From positions 1 to 45,831 of the forward strand of contig NZ_JARWOP010000108.1 of NCBI RefSeq assembly GCF_029868745.1: DNA of 45,831 nucleotides, in the 5' to 3' direction. Both the position numbers and the translations under genes were made by a program. The stretch is from Nocardia wallacei. GTDB taxonomy: Bacteria > Actinomycetota > Actinomycetes > Mycobacteriales > Mycobacteriaceae. The notes under the pieces were generated by a model, which saw only the letters and a program-made list of their open reading frames with translations, made no database searches and had not been told where the DNA came from. This document shows, piece by piece, positions 38,686 through 45,831 of this stretch (position 1 is the first letter of the stretch; each line of letters starts with the position of its first letter).

Positions 38686-38711
38686 CGCCGTCCCGGTCCG
38701 CCGGGACGGCG
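38686..38711 (+). terminator. gyrB-gyrA intergenic hairpin
   Basis: CGCCGTCCCGG and CCGGGACGGCG form an 11-base perfect stem with a TCCG loop. There is no T-run, so it may attenuate or process the transcript rather than end it. Confidence 0.45.
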
Positions 38712-38752
38712 AATGACGTGCGCCCGCAAAGACTTCCAACGGAGACGATTCC

Positions 38753-41263
<2,511 letters not shown>

Positions 41264-41320
41264 GTTCGGTTAGCAGTTAGTTTTTACAGGCAGCGGCACG
41301 AAGGATCTAAGGAATCCCAA

Positions 41321-42259
41321 TTGACCACTCCGAATCAGCCGAACGACGAGCGGCACCACGCCAACGGTGTGACCGAGCGAATCGCGCCGTCCCCGATTCC
41401 GCCGCGGCCGATTCCGCGGCCGGGGTCGACGGGAGACAACGGTTCGGGTGGCGCACCCGAACGGTCCGACCAGCAGGCCGAGGCGGGTAAGTCGCAGGCG
41501 TCCGCCGAGGGCGGTGATGCCTCGCGGTTCGAGGATGGCTGGTCGCAGCTGCCACAGCGGGAACCGCAGTCGAATCTGCACCGGCCGGGTCAGCCTCCGG
41601 TGGCGGGGCGGCCGCCGACGGCCCCGGTCGGGCTCGGCGGCGGTCTCACCAACGCCCGCACCACGGCCGACCTGGCGGCCAAGGCGGCCCGCAAGGAGGC
41701 CGCCATGGTGAAGTCGGTCGGCATCGACGGGCCGACGCGCAGCATCTCCCGACCGGAACTGGTCAAGGACATGCCGGACCTGTCGGAGCTGCGGCATCCG
41801 CTACCGCCGAACCAGGCCGCACCGGTCGGCGCGCATCCGCAGCCCGTCGCGGTGTCGCCCGCGGTGCCCGCCGCGGTGGCCGCGGCCGCGGGCGGTGATC
41901 CACTGCGCGCGACCGTGCAGATCCGCCACATCGACCCGTGGTCGACACTGAAGATCTCGTTGGTGATCAGCGTGTCGATGTTCTTCGTGTGGATGCTGGC
42001 GGTCGGCTTCCTGTACATCGTGCTGTCCGGCATGGGTGTGTGGGACCGCCTGAACAGCAGCTTCACCGACATCATGTCGAACGGCAGCTCGTCGTCCTCG
42101 GCTCTGATCGACGCCGGCACGGTGTTCGGCTACGCCGCGGTGATCGGCTTGATCAACGTGGTGCTGCTGACGGCCCTGTCCACGGTCGGGGTATTCATCT
42201 ACAACCAATGCACGGACCTGGTGGGCGGCGTTCAGGTCACCCTCGCCGACCCGGACTAG
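41321..42259 (+). CDS. DUF3566 membrane protein (Rv0007-like)
   Basis: The 312-residue protein has a long disordered Pro/Ala-rich N-terminal half, then the DUF3566 domain ([40 protein letters not shown] ... [31 protein letters not shown]) with two membrane helices. Its place after gyrA is conserved in mycobacteria (Rv0007), where it has been linked to the cell division apparatus. TTG 41321 follows aagga. The stem-loop at 42272-42303 ends the transcript. Confidence 0.88.
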   Translation: MTTPNQPNDERHHANGVTERIAPSPIPPRPIPRPGSTGDNGSGGAPERSDQQAEAGKSQASAEGGDASRFEDGWSQLPQREPQSNLHRPGQPPVAGRPPTAPVGLGGGLTNARTTADLAAKAARKEAAMVKSVGIDGPTRSISRPELVKDMPDLSELRHPLPPNQAAPVGAHPQPVAVSPAVPAAVAAAAGGDPLRATVQIRHIDPWSTLKISLVISVSMFFVWMLAVGFLYIVLSGMGVWDRLNSSFTDIMSNGSSSSSALIDAGTVFGYAAVIGLINVVLLTALSTVGVFIYNQCTDLVGGVQVTLADPD

Positions 42260-42271
42260 ACCCGTCCCGCG

Positions 42272-42303
42272 AACGGCCGGTGCCCACTCGGGCGCCGGCC
42301 GTT
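42272..42303 (+). terminator. terminator after the DUF3566 gene
   Basis: AACGGCCGG (42272-42280) pairs with CCGGCCGTT (42295-42303), extended inwards by TGCCC/GGGCG with one T-G pair, around an ACTC loop, followed by TTCC. Confidence 0.65.
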
Positions 42304-42338
42304 TCCGTTCCCGGCCTCCAACCCTCCTACCAGCCGTT

Positions 42339-42368
42339 TTGGTTGTTGCAGGCCGATTCGGGTAGTCT
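42339..42368 (+). promoter_or_regulatory. candidate tRNA promoter
   Basis: TTGGTT (42339-42344) and TAGTCT (42363-42368) are 18 bases apart, and tRNA-Ile begins 39 bases later. Confidence 0.35.
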
Positions 42369-42406
42369 TTGCTCTCGGTTCGGAGACACGGTCCGAGAGC
42401 CGATAC

Positions 42407-42480
42407 GGGTCTATAGCTCAGGCGGTTAGAGCGCTTCGCTGATAACGAAGAGGTCGGAGGTTCAAGTCCTCCTAGACCCA
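42407..42480 (+). tRNA. tRNA-Ile (GAT anticodon)
   Basis: The 74-base sequence folds as a standard cloverleaf. GGGTCTA pairs with TAGACCC, the anticodon loop reads CTGATAA with anticodon GAT inside TTCGCTGATAACGAA, and the T arm is GGAGG-TTCAAGT-CCTCC. CCA is not encoded. The Ile-Ala pair after gyrA is normal for the order. Confidence 0.97.
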
Positions 42481-42519
42481 CTTCCCGGACATCGCGGTCG
42501 GGTGGAATTCGAGAACCCA

Positions 42520-42592
42520 GGGGCCATAGCTCAATTGGCAGAGCACTGCCTTTGCAAGGCAGGGGTTAGGGGTTCGATTCCCCTTGGCTCCA
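42520..42592 (+). tRNA. tRNA-Ala (TGC anticodon)
   Basis: The 73-base cloverleaf has GGGGCCA paired with TGGCTCC (one G-T), D arm GCTCAATTGGCAGAGC, anticodon TGC in CTGCCTTTGCAAGGCAG and T arm GGGG-TTCGATT-CCCC. CCA is not encoded. A strong terminator follows after 5 bases. Confidence 0.97.
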
Positions 42593-42597
42593 CCTTT

Positions 42598-42640
42598 CGA
42601 CTCCGCAAGTCCTCGACTTGCGGAGTCGTTGTTTTTCTCC
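42598..42640 (+). terminator. intrinsic terminator after the tRNA pair
   Basis: CGACTCCGCAAGTC and GACTTGCGGAGTCG form a perfect 14-base stem with a CTC loop, followed by TTGTTTTTCTCC. Confidence 0.9.
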
Positions 42641-42799
42641 TGCGCTAGGTGGTGACGGTGGCGAGGTGGAGGTGGGTTGGAGAGCAGCACCATGGGCCGT
42701 CCGGTGTCCTCCGCGCCGAGTTTGCCCGAATGTGTTGAGCCGCAGCATCGCTGACTCCGCGAGGGTGGCGATTCGACGGCTTCCAGTAGGCTGGGCGCC

Positions 42800-42907
42800 A
42801 TGAAACTTCTCCTCACATTCGGTGTCGTGATCGCGGTTGTCGTCGCTGTCAGCAAGTTCCGCCAGCGCAACGATTCGGATACGTGGCACGAGGTGACGAC
42901 CCGCTAG
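42800..42907 (+). CDS. DLW-39-like small membrane protein (35 residues)
   Basis: A 35-codon gene starts MKLLLTFGVVIAVVVAVSKF and ends SDTWHEVTTR. It consists of one hydrophobic helix, a basic turn and an acidic tail with a Trp. This resembles the DLW-39 family of short actinobacterial proteins, which sit close to gyrA and tRNA-Ala in relatives. It ends in TAG at 42905. The 207 bases before it hold the tRNA terminator and no other feature I can support. Confidence 0.7.
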   Translation: MKLLLTFGVVIAVVVAVSKFRQRNDSDTWHEVTTR

Positions 42908-42946
42908 GTTGTCCGGGGCGCTCAGGCTCCACTGCCGCCCGGCCGG

Positions 42947-43750
42947 TCAGGCGATCGCGACCGGCCGGGCGTGGTCGTCGAGGGGGAGTGGGCCGTCGAC
43001 GACGGCGTTCACCGACAGTTCGGTGACCGTGATCGCGCCGCCGTGGTTGTCCAGGAAGGCGACGTCGGAGGCATCACGGCCGGTGGCGATGCGGACCAGA
43101 CCGGCGCGCGGGGCGAGGTAGGACGGGTCGTGGGCCCACCAGGCGCCGTCCACGTAAGCCTCTGCGACGCAATGGAAGTCCATCGGGACGCAGCCCGGCG
43201 CGTAGACCGAGGCGACCCGGGCGGGCACGCCGATCGCCCGCAGTAGCGCGACGACCAGGTGGGCGTAGTCGCGGCAGACGCCCCGGCCGGACAGCAGGGT
43301 CTGCACCGCGCCGTCGCTGGGACTGCTGCTGCCCGCGACGTAGCGAACACGGCGGCCCACCCACTCGGCGACCCGGCGGGGGACATCCGGATCGCCTGCG
43401 CCGTAACCGAATTCGGTGGCCGCGTAGGCGAGCATCCGGTCGGACTCGGCGAATCGGCTCGGTCGCAGATATACCGCGCGGTCGTAGTCGGACACGGGTT
43501 CGGGGTGGGCGGACCCCCATACCGACGCGTGGTAGCGCGCCCGCAAAGTGCCTGTGGGCGAATCGAATACGTGGATGCGGGTGCCGTGCGGACCGTGCAC
43601 CTCGCGGGCGTCGATGTGCTCGCCGTCGAGCGTGAATTCGAGCGTCTCGCTCAGTTCGACACCGGGTTGCCGCGCGACCGCGATCTGGAATTCCACCGCG
43701 GTGGGCGCATGCACTTCGACGTCCAGGCGAGCGGAGACGTCGCGTTTCAT
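42947..43750 (-). CDS. transglutaminase-like domain protein
   Basis: The 267-residue protein has a transglutaminase core: catalytic Cys in LLSGRGVCRDYAHLVVALLRAIGVPAR, His in PMDFHCVAEAYVDGAWWAHDPSY, and Asp following it (AHDPSY). An N-terminal beta sandwich (about 1-100) precedes it. Such bacterial proteins are often cysteine proteases or amidases with unknown substrates. ATG 43750 is chosen; longer upstream frames run into the TetR gene. It lies 70 bases after TetR on the same strand. Confidence 0.85.
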   Translation of the reverse strand: MKRDVSARLDVEVHAPTAVEFQIAVARQPGVELSETLEFTLDGEHIDAREVHGPHGTRIHVFDSPTGTLRARYHASVWGSAHPEPVSDYDRAVYLRPSRFAESDRMLAYAATEFGYGAGDPDVPRRVAEWVGRRVRYVAGSSSPSDGAVQTLLSGRGVCRDYAHLVVALLRAIGVPARVASVYAPGCVPMDFHCVAEAYVDGAWWAHDPSYLAPRAGLVRIATGRDASDVAFLDNHGGAITVTELSVNAVVDGPLPLDDHARPVAIA

Positions 43751-43820
43751 CGCTCCATTGTGAGCCCGCTCGGTCCCCGGTGCGCGCGCCGACCGGCGGG
43801 CGTGTCCGTCTCCTCGGCGC

Positions 43821-44387
43821 TCACCTGCTGCGGAGTGCGGCAAGGACCGTGTCGACGCTCTGCTCGGCCAGGCGCTCGGTGAGCGGCAGGTGACCGAACA
43901 GGACGCGGTAGTACAGGGGAGCGGCCAGCGCGTCGAGGATGAAATCCAGATCCGTGTCCGGGTCGACCTCGCCCCGGGCGATCGCGGAACGCAGTGCGGC
44001 GGCGGTGGTTTCGCGGCGCGGATCGAAGACCCGCCGGCGGAACTCCGCCGCCAGCTCCGGGTCGGATGCCAGGTCGGCGACGAGGGCCGGAAGCGCGCGG
44101 CCCAGGGCGGTCCCGGCCAGCGCCCGGACCAGCGTCGACATTCCCGTGACGAGATCGCTTCGGAGATCGCCGGTGTCGGGTGTCGGCGTGACGCCGAGCT
44201 GTCGGGCCACGGCCTCGACCACGAGGTGACGCTTCGACGGCCAGCGCCGGTACACCGCCGGACGGTGCACCCCGGCCCGGGTCGCCACCGCGCCCATCGT
44301 GAATTCCCGGTACCCGACCGCACCGAGCAGATCGACCGTCGCGGTGAGGATCGCGTCGTCGATGCGGGTGTCTCGGGTCCGGACCAT
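43821..44387 (-). CDS. TetR-family transcriptional regulator
   Basis: The 188-residue protein has an N-terminal helix-turn-helix (VDLLGAVGYREFTMGAVATRAGVHRPAVYRRWPSKRHLVVEAV) and a C-terminal helical ligand/dimer domain of the TetR_C type (LDFILDALAAPLYYRVLFGHLPL). It probably regulates the divergent or adjacent VOC gene 10 bases upstream of it. The palindrome at 44825-44841 is its likely operator. The ligand is unknown. Confidence 0.9.
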   Translation of the reverse strand: MVRTRDTRIDDAILTATVDLLGAVGYREFTMGAVATRAGVHRPAVYRRWPSKRHLVVEAVARQLGVTPTPDTGDLRSDLVTGMSTLVRALAGTALGRALPALVADLASDPELAAEFRRRVFDPRRETTAAALRSAIARGEVDPDTDLDFILDALAAPLYYRVLFGHLPLTERLAEQSVDTVLAALRSR

Positions 44388-44397
44388 GCGCCGAACT

Positions 44398-44817
44398 CTA
44401 GAAGACCGGCCGCGGCACCAGGACGACCCGCCAGCCGTCGGGATCCTCGAAGGTCAGCGCGCCGACTCCGGCCCAGTACGGGTTCTCCGCCTCGACCGGC
44501 TCGTGCCCGGCCGCGGCGAGCCGCTCGACCACCTCGTACATCTTCGCGTCGCCGTGGAAGTAGAGGACGAGGAGATTGTCCGTGGTCGGCGCCGGCCCCG
44601 GGCTGCCGTCGATGTGCGTGGTGAATTCCAGGTGGTACGCCGTGCCGGGCAGTCCGAGCATCACGCCGTCGTATCCGGCGTGCCCCTCGAATCGGTAGAG
44701 CACCGGCAGCCCGATGACCTTCGTGTAGAACTCCTCGATCCGGTCGAGCTGGTCGGTGGGCCTGGCCACTCGCACCTGGGCCACCTCGAGACCGGTAGGC
44801 CATTCCGTCGTCGTCAT
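44398..44817 (-). CDS. VOC-fold (glyoxalase/bleomycin-resistance-like) protein
   Basis: The 139-residue protein has the paired beta-alpha-beta-beta-beta modules of the VOC superfamily: RPTDQLDRIEEFYTKVIGLPVLYRF ... YHLEFTT, then LLVLYFHGDAKMYEVVERLAAAGH ... GVGALTFEDPDGWRVVLVPRP. Members bind a metal or small molecule and include dioxygenases, isomerases and drug-binding proteins. ATG 44817 follows TACCGT and a six-base gap, so its mRNA may be leaderless. A GTG at 44832 would add five residues. TetR follows after 10 bases. Confidence 0.85.
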   Translation of the reverse strand: MTTTEWPTGLEVAQVRVARPTDQLDRIEEFYTKVIGLPVLYRFEGHAGYDGVMLGLPGTAYHLEFTTHIDGSPGPAPTTDNLLVLYFHGDAKMYEVVERLAAAGHEPVEAENPYWAGVGALTFEDPDGWRVVLVPRPVF

Positions 44818-44824
44818 GACTAAA

Positions 44825-44841
44825 CGGTACACAATGTACCG
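44825..44841. promoter_or_regulatory. operator-like palindrome over the VOC gene -10
   Basis: CGGTACA-CAA-TGTACCG is a perfect 7-base inverted repeat. Its left half overlaps ACGGTA, which is TACCGT (a TAnnnT -10) on the minus strand, six bases before the VOC ATG. A TetR dimer here would block transcription. Confidence 0.65.
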
Positions 44842-44856
44842 ATATGCGGCCAGGTG

Positions 44857-45702
44857 TCAGCGGACGGCGGTCAGCTTGTCGGGGTTGAGCACCAGCCGGA
44901 CCGTCCGGATCCGGTTGTCCGCATCGATGTCCAGGGACAGCACGGCATACGGCTCGGCGCCGGTCCGCAGCACCGCGCCGGGACCGCCGTTGATCTCGGT
45001 GAGGTGGCGGTCGAGCGGGTCGGGCCAGGCCCAGGTGACCGAGCACAGGTAACCGGCGACCGCGGTCAGGCCGTGCAGCGGCGTGCGCGGCGTCTCGGAC
45101 CGGCCGTCGGCGTCCGCGCAGAAGACGACGTCGGGTGCGAGCAGGCGGGTGAGTGCGGTGAGATCGCCGCCGGCTGCGGCGACGAGGAAGCGTTCGGTCA
45201 GTTCGCGGTGCGCGTGCGGGCTCGGCCGGTGCCGTGGCCGCCGGGCGTCGACGTGGCGGCGGGCCCGGTAGCCGAGCTGGCGGGTGGCGCGTTCGGTGCG
45301 CCCGAGCACCTCGGCGATCTCGGCGTGCTCGAAACCGAACACCTCGTGCAGCACGAAGACGACGCGTTCGGCGGGATCCAGTGCCTCCAGCACGACCAGC
45401 AGCGCCATCGAAACCGATTCGGCCCGTTCGGCATCCGCGTCGGGGCCGGTGAGCAGCGGCTCGGGCAGCCACGGACCGATGTAGGTCTCCCGCCGCGCCT
45501 TCGCCTTTCGCAGCTGGTCGATGGCCAACCGGGAGACCAGCCGGAACAGGTAGGCCCGCGGCTGTGTCACGGTGTCGTGGTCGACGCCGCGCCAGCGAAG
45601 CCACGCCTCCTGCACCACGTCCTCGGCCTCGGCGCGGCTGCCCAGCATGCGATAGGCCGCCGCGAACAGTTCCGGCCGGTGCTGTTCGAACTCCACGCTC
45701 AT
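44857..45702 (-). CDS. ECF41-type sigma factor with SnoaL-like C-terminal domain (SigJ-like)
   Basis: The 281-residue protein has sigma2 (FAAAYRMLGSRAEAEDVVQEAWLRWRG), sigma4 (ERVVFVLHEVFGFEHAEIAEVLGRTERATRQL) and a C-terminal SnoaL-like domain. The ECF41 hallmarks are both visible: WLPEP in the linker (IGPWLPEPLLT) and NPDKL near the end (VLNPDKLTAVR). In this class the C-terminal domain modulates the sigma activity without a separate anti-sigma factor. ATG 45702 follows gaggtat on the minus strand. The gene lies upstream of the VOC and TetR genes but is separated by 39 bases. Confidence 0.9.
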   Translation of the reverse strand: MSVEFEQHRPELFAAAYRMLGSRAEAEDVVQEAWLRWRGVDHDTVTQPRAYLFRLVSRLAIDQLRKAKARRETYIGPWLPEPLLTGPDADAERAESVSMALLVVLEALDPAERVVFVLHEVFGFEHAEIAEVLGRTERATRQLGYRARRHVDARRPRHRPSPHAHRELTERFLVAAAGGDLTALTRLLAPDVVFCADADGRSETPRTPLHGLTAVAGYLCSVTWAWPDPLDRHLTEINGGPGAVLRTGAEPYAVLSLDIDADNRIRTVRLVLNPDKLTAVR

Positions 45703-45831
45703 ACCTCTTCGACGTCGTGGGCCGGTCGTGCGGGAGCAGCGGGAGGCCTTCCCCGAAGTGGTGGCCGGATTAGACGAGGCGCCCCCCCCCCGCCGCGGCG
45801 GAAAGAACCCGAATCACACCGCAGAAGCAGC
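45703..45831. other. right edge, no gene
   Basis: The last 129 bases upstream of the ECF41 gene include a run of ten C (45782-45791). No gene is visible. Confidence 0.6.

Noticed and set aside
42947..45604. 885-codon minus frame including the transglutaminase gene
   Set aside because: Only the part from ATG 43750 onwards is the real protein. The rest runs through TetR, VOC and sigma genes in another frame.
45782..45791. Run of ten C near the right edge as a phase-variation tract
   Set aside because: It is outside any coding frame or clear promoter and may be a sequencing or assembly artefact.

Overview
This is the replication-origin neighbourhood of a high-GC actinobacterium of the Mycobacteriales. 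The gene order (mutT4-like, DUF6049, murJ fused to a pseudokinase, sigM, anti-sigma, trxB, trxA, cwlM, Rv3916c-like, parB, parA, rsmG, jag, yidC, yidD, rnpA, rpmH, dnaA, dnaN, recF, DUF721, gyrB, gyrA, DUF3566, tRNA-Ile, tRNA-Ala) follows Mycobacterium tuberculosis almost gene for gene. Protein details such as the very long MurJ and the form of CwlM suggest Nocardia or a close relative. The genus is inferred from memory of these families and was not searched.

Layout. Positions 1-12803 (+ strand) hold envelope and redox genes, including a 1570-residue MurJ with a cytoplasmic pseudokinase and a discoidin-like exterior domain. Positions 12820-20341 (- strand) hold the Rv3916c-like GNAT protein, parB, parA, rsmG, jag, yidC, yidD, rnpA and rpmH. 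rpmH is only 47 codons. The parA-rsmG gap carries a cluster of parS-like ParB sites, and two more parS-like sites lie in or at the start of parA and rsmG. Positions 20342-25986 (+) hold dnaA, the origin, dnaN and recF. The origin has a strong dnaA terminator, a dense array of CTCGAG-centred palindromes, and tandem DnaA-like 9-mers followed by a CTA/CTT trinucleotide run (a DnaA-trio-like unwinding element).

Positions 26269-35652 are the most unusual part: a ten-gene, tightly coupled operon of specialised metabolism sits between recF and the DUF721 gene, which are normally neighbours. In order it encodes a 112-residue leader-like peptide, a cobalamin-type radical SAM enzyme, a GNAT acyltransferase, an alpha/beta hydrolase with a C-terminal beta domain, a HydE/BioB-like radical SAM enzyme, an MFS exporter, an AMP-forming ligase, a carrier protein, a prolyl-hydroxylase-like 2-oxoglutarate oxygenase and an aspartyl/asparaginyl beta-hydroxylase-like protein. 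I do not recognise this combination as a described pathway. A ribosomal peptide that is C-alkylated, hydroxylated and N-acylated from a carrier protein is the best hypothesis, but it is inference.

Positions 35665-42592 return to core genes: DUF721, gyrB, gyrA, DUF3566 and the two tRNAs. A 35-residue DLW-39-like protein follows. Positions 42947-45702 (- strand) hold accessory genes: a transglutaminase-like protein, a TetR regulator, a VOC-fold protein with a TetR-type operator over its start, and an ECF41-type sigma factor.
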